From Planococcus wigleyi (GTDB lineage: Bacteria > Bacillota > Bacilli > Bacillales_A > Planococcaceae), in contig NZ_JACSPU010000005.1 of assembly GCF_014836985.1 (NCBI RefSeq), forward strand, positions 62,001 through 126,000: 64,000 bases of DNA, read 5' to 3'. This document shows, in pieces, positions 8,689-16,366 of this stretch (its first letter is position 1; every line of letters starts with the position of its first letter). A program made the translations under genes and the position numbers. Below the pieces are notes generated by a model. The model made no database searches. It was not told the DNA's origin and saw only the letters and a program-made list of their open reading frames with translations.

Positions 8689-10092
8689 TTATTCACAAGC
8701 CACAAATCCCGCGACCAAAGCGACCATCTCTGAATTTTCGACAGTCCGAAAATCCAGACATACCCCGTCATCTTGAATGCGGGTTATGATGGCCGGCTTG
8801 GACTGCCTTAAGCGAGCCGCTACTTGTTCAGCACTCAATGTCTGATGTTTCACTGCTGCCACATAGGTGGGGATTTCCACTCCTGGCATTGTGCCGCCGC
8901 CTATTTGGGAAGTGCTTGCCTTGAGCTCACTATGATACTTCGAAGACTGTGACTGCAACCTATCCACAAATGACTGTGCCTGCACTTGAATAGCTGCCGC
9001 CGGGCGGATTATGTCCCGGACCGTGGGCAGTTCATTGATTTTTTCAGGATCGCCCAAATACTGTTTCAAGGTTTCTTCCAATGCCGCCAACGTCATTTTA
9101 TCGACACGCAGGACACGTGCCAATTGATGCTTTTTCAATCGGTCGATCCATTCCTTTTTACCGGCAATCAACCCTGCCTGTGGACCGCCCAACAGCTTGT
9201 CACCACTGAAGGAAACGAGGTCTGCACCGCTTTCGATCACTTCACGGACAACCGGTTCATCTCCGATTCCGTGCTTTTTAAAGTCATATAGCGCGCCACT
9301 GCCTAAGTCTTCATAGAAAATGACGTCATGATGATTTTTCGCCAATGCGGCTAATTGAGACGTTTCCACAGTTTCTGTGAAACCGATCATCTTGAAATTG
9401 CTGGTATGGACTTTCATGATCATGGCGGTTTCTTCATTTATCGCCTGCTCGTAATCATAGAGATGGGTCTTGTTGGTCGTTCCGACTTCAACAAGCCGTG
9501 CGCCGCTTTCTTCCATAATAGAAGAGACACGGAAAGAACCGCCGATCTCCACCAATTGGCCGCGAGAGACAATAACTTCCTGCTCTTTGGCCAATGCACT
9601 TAGAACAAGAAACACAGCTGCTGCATTATTATTTACGACCATTGCAGCTTCAGCACCGGTTGCTTCCACTAATAAATCTTCAATAATATCGTGGCGCGAT
9701 CCACGCTTTCCTTCCGTTAAGCGATATTCCAGGTTCGAATAATTTTCTGCTGTTTTTACAACATGGGCGATAGACGCGGCACTTAAACGGGAACGCCCTA
9801 AATTGGTGTGCAGAACCGTACCCGTCGCATTGATTACCCGTTCCAAACGGTCTTTCTGCCACTCACTGATCCGGTCTTCAACCAAGTTGAAAAGCTGCCC
9901 GGCAAAATCCGGAACTTTTTCTTTAACCAGCGTCTCTTCCGCCAGCAAACTCTGCCGCAGTTTGCCTATTTCTTTTTGCAGGAATTCAGTCAGCTGCACA
10001 TCGCTCAGCTGGAACAGCATTTTCAATTCTTTAAAGCGAGGATCTTTCTGTAATTCATGAATCGCCGGAAGCTGCCGCAAATACTGTTTCAT
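8689..10092 (-). CDS. selA: L-seryl-tRNA(Sec) selenium transferase (selenocysteine synthase)
   Basis: A 467-residue PLP enzyme that converts seryl-tRNA(Sec) into selenocysteyl-tRNA(Sec) with selenophosphate from SelD. The PLP lysine is in SFSGDKLLGGPQAG (Lys 299). The N-terminal tRNA-binding helices and the RVINATGTVLHTNLGRS motif are typical of SelA. Length matches the family (about 460). I chose the ATG at 10092: its A overlaps the selB stop (TGATG), and GGAGGAG lies just upstream, so selB and selA are translationally coupled. A GTG one codon earlier is less likely. It is cytoplasmic, where SelA forms a large ring-shaped oligomer. Confidence 0.97.
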   Translation of the reverse strand: MKQYLRQLPAIHELQKDPRFKELKMLFQLSDVQLTEFLQKEIGKLRQSLLAEETLVKEKVPDFAGQLFNLVEDRISEWQKDRLERVINATGTVLHTNLGRSRLSAASIAHVVKTAENYSNLEYRLTEGKRGSRHDIIEDLLVEATGAEAAMVVNNNAAAVFLVLSALAKEQEVIVSRGQLVEIGGSFRVSSIMEESGARLVEVGTTNKTHLYDYEQAINEETAMIMKVHTSNFKMIGFTETVETSQLAALAKNHHDVIFYEDLGSGALYDFKKHGIGDEPVVREVIESGADLVSFSGDKLLGGPQAGLIAGKKEWIDRLKKHQLARVLRVDKMTLAALEETLKQYLGDPEKINELPTVRDIIRPAAAIQVQAQSFVDRLQSQSSKYHSELKASTSQIGGGTMPGVEIPTYVAAVKHQTLSAEQVAARLRQSKPAIITRIQDDGVCLDFRTVENSEMVALVAGFVACE

Positions 10093-12002
10093 CACTTCTC
10101 CTCCATCCAGTAACGCTGGTCTTCTGCCCGTCTCGTATAGTTTTGCTCATCCAGCAATTCCAAAAACGGGATCATGTATTTTCTCGATAAATTAAGGATA
10201 TCCTTTGCCTGTTTCAAATCAAATGAAGATCCCGTGTTATTTTTCAACAGCTGAAACGCTTCTTGAAACGCAGTCCGGTGGATCAACGTATCTTCCTTTA
10301 ATCGATAAGCTTGAGAAGTTTCGAGCAAATAAACTGTCAATTCAGCGATTTCCATTTTAGGCAACGGTGATCCAAGGAAATACTCTTCCCATTTCTTCAC
10401 TTGGAAACCGTCCTTCTCTAACGCAACAATTACCTGTTCCATTCGCGCACGCCACTTTTTCGGTAAATGCGGCTGGAAATGTGCAATCGCTACAAATTGA
10501 CCAGTTCGCTTGATTTCCTGTTGTTCACCCAATAAGTTCAAACTGTATTCAAGAAGCGGCTTCGGATAGGCCCCACTCGCCGACTGAATCATTTCCGCTT
10601 TGCCCATGCCGGTGCGCATTGGAAACTCCTCATGAAATTTCCGCAGCCTTTCCAGAAACTCATCTTTTATTTTAATGAAGGTTTTGCTTAAGCTATAGCC
10701 TTGTCGCGGAATTTCCATCCACAATCCCGAAGCCACCCCATCTGCTAAAGCAGCTTTCAAGACGCCGGCATCCAGTGAAGTCTGTTGCATCAGCTGCTGT
10801 TCATCAAGCAGCTGATATTTGTTCAGTGCATCCGCCACCAAATCCTGCGGCGTCCCTTGTTGGTATTGGCGAAGCATTTCAATGGTTTCTGTGCCAAAGC
10901 GGTACTTGCCGCCAGTTGGCTGGATCACCCAACCGCCTCCAATCGTCTCCATTGGACTTGGCCGGCGCAAAATAAACCGGTCGCCCCGGCGGACTACAAT
11001 TTTTTCATCCAAGCGAATTTGGCATAGTACTTCGTCCGGTGTCTGCTCCAGTTCCTTGCGGTCAAAAAAGACAATCTTCCCCATCACTTCAGATGTGCCG
11101 ATATGAACTTTGACAGCTGTGCGTTGTTTTAAAGGAGTGAATTTACGGCCAATCACCTGCAATGCAACATCGAGAGTATCCGTCACCAGGAAATTCTCGG
11201 AATCCACCAATACATCTCCACGTTTTACAGCTGTCCGATCGATGCCGCCAAGATTGATGGCTGTCCGCTGGCCTGCCCGTGCCTGTTCGCGTTCTTCGTG
11301 ATGCACTTGAATTTGTCTCGCTTTCACGGGAATTTCTCCCGGCAAGATCAGCAGCTGCGCCGCTTTCCGGACCACTCCTTCATACACGGTCCCTCTGACT
11401 ACTGTCCCTTGTCCTTGAACCGAAAAAACCTGATCAATCGGCAACCGGAAAGAACCGTAAGCGTCGCGGAATTCGGCAGTATTCAATTCTGTTAGAATCG
11501 TCTGCTTCAATTCATCTATCCCTGTACCTGAAAGGCTATCGAGCGTGACATAAGGCGCTCCGTGAAAAACAGTTCCCGACAACCGTTCTTTGATATCATC
11601 CATCACCAATTCGAGCATCACTTCATCAACCCGATCGATTTTTGAAATGGCCACAATGCAGCGTTTCACTCCCAAAAACTGCAGAATTTCCAGATGTTCT
11701 TCTGTCTGCGGCATAATGCCTTCGTCCGCTGCCACCACCAAAATCACCAAATCAATTCCCGCAACGCCCGCAATCATCTGGCGGATAAACCGCTCATGAC
11801 CCGGCACATCCACAATCGACGCGAAGACACCGTTTTCCAACTGCAAAGGCGCATAGCCCAATTCAATGGAAATGCCCCGTTCTTTCTCTTCTTTTAATCG
11901 GTCCGTATCAACATTCGTCAAAGCTTTCGTCAAACTCGTTTTGCCATGATCGATATGCCCAGCCATGCCGATGGTAAAATACCGTTCTTCCATTTTCTTC
12001 AC
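10092..12002 (-). CDS. selB: Selenocysteine-specific translation elongation factor
   Basis: A 636-residue GTPase that carries selenocysteyl-tRNA(Sec) to ribosomes stalled at UGA next to a SECIS hairpin. The EF-Tu-like part has G1 GHIDHGKT (15-22), G3 DVPGHERF and G4 SKID. It is followed by two beta-barrel domains and four C-terminal winged helices (about 380-636) that bind the SECIS. Length matches bacterial SelB (610-640). The GTG at 12002 has AGAAGG 3 nt upstream, and an ATG three codons later (11993) is an equally fair start. It is the first gene of the selB-selA pair, divergent from tRNA-Sec. Confidence 0.97.
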   Translation of the reverse strand: MKKMEERYFTIGMAGHIDHGKTSLTKALTNVDTDRLKEEKERGISIELGYAPLQLENGVFASIVDVPGHERFIRQMIAGVAGIDLVILVVAADEGIMPQTEEHLEILQFLGVKRCIVAISKIDRVDEVMLELVMDDIKERLSGTVFHGAPYVTLDSLSGTGIDELKQTILTELNTAEFRDAYGSFRLPIDQVFSVQGQGTVVRGTVYEGVVRKAAQLLILPGEIPVKARQIQVHHEEREQARAGQRTAINLGGIDRTAVKRGDVLVDSENFLVTDTLDVALQVIGRKFTPLKQRTAVKVHIGTSEVMGKIVFFDRKELEQTPDEVLCQIRLDEKIVVRRGDRFILRRPSPMETIGGGWVIQPTGGKYRFGTETIEMLRQYQQGTPQDLVADALNKYQLLDEQQLMQQTSLDAGVLKAALADGVASGLWMEIPRQGYSLSKTFIKIKDEFLERLRKFHEEFPMRTGMGKAEMIQSASGAYPKPLLEYSLNLLGEQQEIKRTGQFVAIAHFQPHLPKKWRARMEQVIVALEKDGFQVKKWEEYFLGSPLPKMEIAELTVYLLETSQAYRLKEDTLIHRTAFQEAFQLLKNNTGSSFDLKQAKDILNLSRKYMIPFLELLDEQNYTRRAEDQRYWMEEK

Positions 12003-12151
12003 ACGCCTTCTCTTATTGCTTCTCCCTTTACTTTAGTCTTCACTAAAGGCGGTTTCAAGCCTGAGCCTCACATCCAAACGCATATTTAAGCACCTGTCTT
12101 GCACAGAACTTTTTTTCAGTATAAACTTGTACAAGTCCGCTACTACTATAT

Positions 12152-12248
12152 GGGGTTGGATGGGTGACTGGTGTCTTCCTGGGTCTTCAAAACCCTGAGG
12201 GGCCTGCGTGCCAGGCTCGGTGGGTTCGATTCCCACACAATCCCGCCA
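12152..12248 (+). tRNA. selC: tRNA-Sec (anticodon TCA), selenocysteine tRNA
   Basis: A 97-nt tRNA with the selenocysteine hallmarks: a long acceptor helix (GGGGTTG at 12152-12158 pairs with CAATCCC), an extended D arm, the anticodon loop CTTCAAA with TCA, and a long variable arm (GCCTG/CAGGC). The T arm is GTGGG-TTCGATT-CCCAC, and CCA is encoded at 12246-12248. The discriminator base is G, as in other tRNA-Sec. The expected eighth acceptor pair appears as G-A, so the acceptor may have only seven true pairs. A weak promoter candidate (TTGCAC at 12099, TATAAA at 12120, spacer 15) lies upstream. It is not confused with a suppressor tRNA because of the long variable and D arms. Confidence 0.95.
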
Positions 12249-12261
12249 AATACATACTGAA

Positions 12262-12369
12262 ATGCTGAAGCGCCCGTGTAGATTCGACGGGCATAAGACG
12301 CACTGGCGAAGCGGCATCTTTTCAGCCGCATAGCCACCAAAAGATTGCCTCTTAGGCAGTCTTTTTTTC
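12262..12369 (+). ncRNA. Structured trailer or small RNA downstream of tRNA-Sec, ending in a terminator
   Basis: Three hairpins follow the tRNA in order. The first is a 6-bp GCCCGT/ACGGGC (12272-12292). The second is a two-part stem, TGGC/GCCA outside and GCGGC/GCCGC inside with a symmetric GAA/ATA internal loop (12304-12336). The third is an intrinsic terminator, AAGA-T-TGCC/GGCA-G-TCTT, followed by seven T residues (12341-12369). This is more structure than a simple tRNA trailer needs. It may be processed trailer RNA, a separate small RNA, or a binding element. No protein of credible length is encoded. Confidence 0.45.
12341..12369 (+). terminator. Terminator after tRNA-Sec
   Basis: The stem AAGATTGCC/GGCAGTCTT with a TCTTA loop and a T-run separates tRNA-Sec from the glycosyltransferase gene. 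Confidence 0.82.
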
Positions 12370-12427
12370 TTGATGAAAGACAAGTTAAGTGACAAGCCCC
12401 ACAGGCTTCCGGATAATCTAATAGACC

Positions 12428-12446
12428 AGAAGTGTTTATAACTTCT
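12428..12446 (+). promoter_or_regulatory. Perfect dyad upstream of the glycosyltransferase gene
   Basis: AGAAGT at 12428-12433 and ACTTCT at 12441-12446 are separated by 7 nt (GTTTATA) and lie 27 nt before the ATG at 12473. The dyad could be an operator or a short leader hairpin. No regulator gene lies next to it. Confidence 0.4.
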
Positions 12447-12472
12447 AATCACGGAATAAAAGGATGAAGAAA

Positions 12473-13468
12473 ATGAAAATTGTTTTAGCTTCACCGAATT
12501 ACCCGCAGCTGCGCGGCAACACAATAACAGTACAACGAATCGCAGATAATCTAAAAAAACTGGGTCTAGATACGGAAATTGTCTCGACAACAGACGACAA
12601 TACCATTCATTCGTTTCCGCCAGCTGATATCGTCCATGGATTTCATGCTTATAATTTCTATAAATTTCTGCAAAAGCTGGATCGAATGCCCGACCATTAC
12701 ATTGTCACGATCACAGGCACTGATCTCAACCATGACCTTTTTGATCCGGAGAAACGAAAAGATGTCCTCGCTTCTTTGCACGGAGCAGAAGCCATTCATG
12801 TATTCGATGAAAAAGCCAAAAATCTGTTGTTGAAAGAAGTTCCGGGAGTGGCTGATAAAGTGTTTATTATGCCCCAAGGCAATCTCCCTGCTCCCGAAGG
12901 AACTTCTCCTGTCAAAAAAGAACCGGGCAGTTTTTTGTTTTTCTTGCCTGCAGGCATTCGAAAAGTCAAAAACATACCTGCTGCAATTTCAATGCTCCAT
13001 GATTTGCATTTGCGCTATCCACAGCTTCGGCTCTGGCTGGTGGGACCCGTTCTGGAAGAAGCGGAAGGGCAAACCGTTCTCGGCCTTGTTAACCGCCACC
13101 AAGAATGGATTCGTTATCTTGGTCAAGTGCCGCATGAAGACATGGCGGCTATTTATCAACAGGCAGACGTGGTCTTGAACACTTCCCTGTCAGAAGGGCA
13201 ACCTGCAACGATACTTGAAGCGATGGGCTATGCTGTGCCTGTGCTTGCTTCGGATATTCCCGGCAACAGCAGCATCCTTTCCAATGGGGAAACAGGGCTT
13301 TTATACAAAAGCCGAAACGAATTCCTTGATTATGCTGAAAAGCTCATGAATAATAACAAAATAAGGGAAAGTATTGGCCATGCCGCTGAAGCTTATGTGA
13401 GAAAACATCATTCAAGTGAACGCGAAGCCGAAACTTTGCTGGAAATTTACAAGCGTATTGTAAAATAA
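12473..13468 (+). CDS. GT4-type glycosyltransferase, candidate selenosugar synthase (SenB-like)
   Basis: A 331-residue GT-B glycosyltransferase with no signal peptide or membrane segment, encoded between tRNA-Sec and selD. Family 4 marks are GNTITVQRIADNL at 15-27, TGTDLNHD at 81-88, and SLSEGQPATILEA, in which E241-x7-E249 binds the nucleotide sugar. From memory, the order and spacing of GN-x2-T-x2-R-x-A, TGTDLxxD, LGxxPH (217-221) and PVLASxIxGN (256-265) match SenB, the enzyme that joins selenophosphate to UDP-GlcNAc to give a selenosugar. SenB genes sit beside selD-like genes. It differs from BshA (about 377 residues, GGSG N-terminus). I chose the ATG at 12473, 10 nt after AAAGG. The selenium role is an inference from context and motifs. 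Confidence 0.6.
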   Translation: MKIVLASPNYPQLRGNTITVQRIADNLKKLGLDTEIVSTTDDNTIHSFPPADIVHGFHAYNFYKFLQKLDRMPDHYIVTITGTDLNHDLFDPEKRKDVLASLHGAEAIHVFDEKAKNLLLKEVPGVADKVFIMPQGNLPAPEGTSPVKKEPGSFLFFLPAGIRKVKNIPAAISMLHDLHLRYPQLRLWLVGPVLEEAEGQTVLGLVNRHQEWIRYLGQVPHEDMAAIYQQADVVLNTSLSEGQPATILEAMGYAVPVLASDIPGNSSILSNGETGLLYKSRNEFLDYAEKLMNNNKIRESIGHAAEAYVRKHHSSEREAETLLEIYKRIVK

Positions 13469-13482
13469 AAAAATTTACATTG

Positions 13483-13488
13483 TATAAT
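13483..13488 (+). promoter_or_regulatory. -10 element for selD
   Basis: A perfect TATAAT lies in the short gap between the glycosyltransferase and selD. A TTGTAA upstream, inside the preceding gene's end, is spaced about 19 bp, so the -35 is poor. selD could thus have its own promoter as well as read-through from the gene before it. Confidence 0.4.
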
Positions 13489-13518
13489 AGAATATGATTT
13501 TGAAAAGGAGAGATTGAC

Positions 13519-14568
13519 ATGGTTGAAAAAGAAACTGTAAAACTAACTTCTTTATCTACAAAAGGCGGTTGAGGCTGCAAAATTGGTCCTGAGGACCTGG
13601 CGCAGGTTCTGCGTCACTTACCGAAAAATGTAGATGATCCCAACCTTTTGGTCGGCCTGGAAACAGCTGACGATGCAGGTGTTTATAAAATCAATGATGA
13701 AACAGCATTAGTACAGACTTTGGATTTCTTTACCCCGATTGTGGACGATGCCTATATGTTCGGCCAAATTGGTGCAGCCAATGCCTTAAGCGATGTTTAT
13801 GCGATGGGTGGCAAGCCGCTGACTGTCATGAATATTGTCGCTTTCCCAATCAACACATTGGATAAAAGCATTTTAGCTGATATCCTGGCTGGTGCTTCTG
13901 ACAAGGTCAAGGAATCAGGCGCCACTTTGGTCGGCGGCCATTCAATCGATGATCAGGAACCGAAATTCGGACTTTCCGTAACCGGCACAATCCACCCCGA
14001 CCGGATCCGTTCCAACGCCGGTGCAAAACCGGGAGACCGGCTGATTTTGACCAAACCGATTGGTGTTGGCATCTTAACGACTGCCATCAAACAGGGTATT
14101 TTGGAAAAAGAGGATTTGGATGAAGTCATGAATGTCATGGCCACATTGAATAAAACCGCAGCAGAAGTGATGGAAAAATACACCGTCAATGCCTGTACGG
14201 ACGTGACCGGATTTGGCTTGCTTGGCCATACGATGGAAATCGCCAAAGGCGGCAATGTCGGCGTAACCGTGACAAACCAGGATGTCCCTGTCCTGAAGCG
14301 TGCAAAAGAGCTCGCCGAACAAAATGTCATTCCAGGCGGCACGAGAAAAAACCGTCAATGGCTTGCAGATGACATCGATTATGCCGATAACATCAGTGAA
14401 ATCGATCAATTGATCTTATGTGATGCTGTCACTTCTGGAGGACTGCTGATATCAGTCCCTGAATCAGAAGCCGAGGCTTTGCAGCAGGAGCTGTTGGAAA
14501 ACCACGTCCAATCAGCCATTATCGGCAATGTAAGCAGTGACAATGCCGGACGGATCCAAGTAGTTTAA
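13519..14568 (+). CDS. selD: Selenophosphate synthetase, itself a selenoprotein (UGA at codon 18)
   Basis: A 349-residue enzyme that makes selenophosphate from selenide and ATP, the selenium donor for SelA. The ATG at 13519 has AAAAGGAG 8 nt upstream. Codon 18 is TGA (13570-13572), in KGG-U-GCKIGPEDL, where other SelD proteins have the catalytic Cys of GCGCK, and the frame stays open to 14566. The following lysine and the ATP/Mg loops (ADDAGVYKI, GGHSIDDQEPKFG, TDVTGFGLLGH) are intact. A SECIS-like hairpin lies 17 nt after the UGA. An annotation that starts at 13648 would cut off the active site. Sec-containing SelD is known in several Firmicutes. Its synthesis needs SelA, SelB and tRNA-Sec, all encoded next to it. 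Confidence 0.96.
13585..13597 (+). promoter_or_regulatory. SECIS-like hairpin for the UGA codon of selD
   Basis: A 5-bp stem, GGTCC (13585-13589) with GGACC (13593-13597), closes a UGA triloop. The loop starts 17 nt after the UGA codon and has G as its second base. This agrees with the known bacterial SECIS rule of a G within the first two loop bases and a spacing of about 16-37 nt. Confidence 0.8.
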
Positions 14569-14593
14569 GATCACCGGCTGTTCAAAAGAATGA

Positions 14594-14643
14594 AAAGCTT
14601 AAAATTAAGCTTTGTGCAAGGACTCTGCAGGAGTCCTTGTTTT
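14594..14643 (+). terminator. Hairpin plus terminator between selD and the PhnD-like gene
   Basis: AAAGCTTAA/TTAAGCTTT (14594-14613) is followed at once by a 9-bp terminator stem, CAAGGACTC/GAGTCCTTG (14617-14639), and TTTT. The transporter genes therefore need their own promoter or controlled read-through from selD. Confidence 0.75.
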
Positions 14644-14684
14644 GATATATGCTCTATACCCAAAACGATAAAGAGGTGCTTGTA

Positions 14685-15587
14685 TTGAAAAAATGGATTT
14701 TAACCGTTTCTATACTTTTGCTGGCCTTGTTCCTGTCAGCCTGCGGAAACGATTCAGCTGAAGAAGAAAGTTCAACAACAGGCGACACCCAGGAACCCTT
14801 CACTATCGGTGTAATTCCAGCCCAAACAGAAGGTGAAATGCAGACGGCAATGGATAAACTGCAAACTATCCTTGCTGAAGAATTGGATCGCGAAGTCGAA
14901 ATTGAAGTATATCCCGACTACAATGGCGTCGTTGAATCCATGAATTACGATCAAATTGATATGGCTTACCTTGGTCCGTTAACCTATGTAATCGCTGAAG
15001 CAAACAGCAACGCCAAAGCCATCATTACCCAATTGGTTGATGGCGAACCTTTCTACAATGCCTATGTCATCACCCATACAGACAATCCAGTTGCTTCTTT
15101 AGACGAGTTATTGGAAAATCCCGGTGAAGTGCAGTTCGCTTTCGGCGATCCAAATTCAACTTCCGGTTCCTTGATTCCATCTATTGAACTGCAGGACCGC
15201 GGTGTCTATGAGTCTGAGCAGGAAAATGAATTTGAAACTGTTCGTTTTACCGGATCACACGATGCAACGGCATTGGCTGTTCAAAACAAACAAGTTGATG
15301 CAGGTGCTATCGACAGCGCCATTTATAATCAATTATTGGAATCAGGTAAAATCGATGAAGACCAATTAAAAATCATCTGGGAGTCTGAGCCTTTGTTCCA
15401 ATACCCATGGGCTGTGCTTGAAAGCACTGATGATGAAACTGTCGCAAAACTGCGGGAAGCATTTTTGGCGATAGAAGATCCCGAAATCCTTGATGCATTC
15501 GGCGCAACCGGTTTTACGGAAGCTGACAATGCAGATTACGAAAGCATCAAACAAGCCGCGATAAAGCAAGGAATCATTGAAGAATAG
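14685..15587 (+). CDS. PhnD-like ABC substrate-binding lipoprotein, candidate selenium-compound binder
   Basis: A 300-residue lipoprotein of the phosphate/phosphite/phosphonate-binding PhnD superfamily. The signal peptide ends in LFLSAC (lipid-modified Cys 20). The mature part shows the family segments FTIGVIPAQTEGEM, MAYLGPLTYVIA and FGDPNSTSGSLIPS, where the last forms the anion-binding loop. The start is TTG at 14685, with AAAGAGGTG upstream. It sits directly after selD and heads a three-gene importer. From memory, one PhnD-superfamily clade is annotated as a putative selenate/selenium binding protein because it lies beside selD. A phosphonate substrate is the alternative, but no phn catabolic genes are in the window. 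Confidence 0.78.
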   Translation: MKKWILTVSILLLALFLSACGNDSAEEESSTTGDTQEPFTIGVIPAQTEGEMQTAMDKLQTILAEELDREVEIEVYPDYNGVVESMNYDQIDMAYLGPLTYVIAEANSNAKAIITQLVDGEPFYNAYVITHTDNPVASLDELLENPGEVQFAFGDPNSTSGSLIPSIELQDRGVYESEQENEFETVRFTGSHDATALAVQNKQVDAGAIDSAIYNQLLESGKIDEDQLKIIWESEPLFQYPWAVLESTDDETVAKLREAFLAIEDPEILDAFGATGFTEADNADYESIKQAAIKQGIIEE

Positions 15588-15589
15588 AG

Positions 15590-16354
15590 TTGATTAGCTT
15601 GTGGTTTAAGAAAAGCAATTTTATTACAGTATTAATCGTTCTGGTGCTGATTTATTTCAGCATGAGGATTACGGAGTTCGACCTCACTAAGTTCAAGGAT
15701 TTCCGCAACATGATCGACTTCCTGGCCCAATGGTGGCCGATGGATTTTTCCAAGTTGCCGGGTATGCTGGAAGATACATTCGAAACTTTGGCAATGGCCT
15801 TTCTGGGAAGTGTCTTCGGTTTATTGATCGCTTTGCCGATCAGCTTCCTTGCGGCACGCAATACCGCGCCTTCAAAGGCCCTTTTCCAATTTACACGTGT
15901 CACACTCAGCTTTGTACGTTCCATCCCTGAAATTGTATTCGGCTTGATTTTGCTGACAACACTCGGTCTCGGACCATTTCCCGCTGTCATCGCCATTATG
16001 TTCCATAATATCGGCGTTTTTGGGAAGCTTGTTTCCGAGTTGATCGAAGCCGCCGATCCGGGTCCACAGGAAGCGATGCGTGCAGTCGGCGCCAAAAACT
16101 GGCTGGCCAACCTGTTCAGCATCCTTCCACAAATTTGGCCGAATGTGCTGTCCCAGTTTTTCTATCGTTTTGAAGTCGCCATCCGCACCTCGCTTATTTT
16201 AGGGTTTATCGGCGGCGGCGGTATTGGCCAGCGCTTGTTCAATGACTTTAAAACGTTTCAATACTCTTCCGTATCGCTGGATGTCTTGATCATTATGATC
16301 ATGGTTATTGCCATCGACTTTTTGGCCAGCACCATTCGAAATCGCGTCATTTAA
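15590..16354 (+). CDS. PhnE-like ABC transporter permease
   Basis: A 254-residue membrane protein with about six segments and a permease coupling loop around DPGPQEAMRAVGAKNWLA. GGGGIGQRLFNDFKTFQYS near the end is typical of PhnE/PtxC permeases. The start is TTG, 2 nt after the lipoprotein stop, with only a weak ribosome site, so translation is probably coupled. It forms the channel of the importer with the genes on either side. Confidence 0.85.
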   Translation: MISLWFKKSNFITVLIVLVLIYFSMRITEFDLTKFKDFRNMIDFLAQWWPMDFSKLPGMLEDTFETLAMAFLGSVFGLLIALPISFLAARNTAPSKALFQFTRVTLSFVRSIPEIVFGLILLTTLGLGPFPAVIAIMFHNIGVFGKLVSELIEAADPGPQEAMRAVGAKNWLANLFSILPQIWPNVLSQFFYRFEVAIRTSLILGFIGGGGIGQRLFNDFKTFQYSSVSLDVLIIMIMVIAIDFLASTIRNRVI

Positions 16355-16366
16355 AGGAGTGGCTAT

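Noticed and set aside
12279-12292. GATTCGACGGG after tRNA-Sec, resembling the 5' part of tmRNA
   Set aside because: Only about ten bases match, and no tag reading frame or 3' tRNA half follows. It is explained by the simple hairpin.
12033-12590. A 185-residue minus-strand frame across tRNA-Sec and the start of the glycosyltransferase gene
   Set aside because: It runs antisense through a clear tRNA, has no ribosome site and no protein-like composition.
12473-13468. Assigning the glycosyltransferase as BshA (bacillithiol)
   Set aside because: It is about 45 residues shorter, lacks the GGSG N-terminal motif, and sits in a selenium cluster.
13648-14568. A SelD starting at the TTG at 13648
   Set aside because: It would lose the catalytic residue and GCK lysine. 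The upstream ATG has a strong ribosome site and the UGA is explained as Sec.
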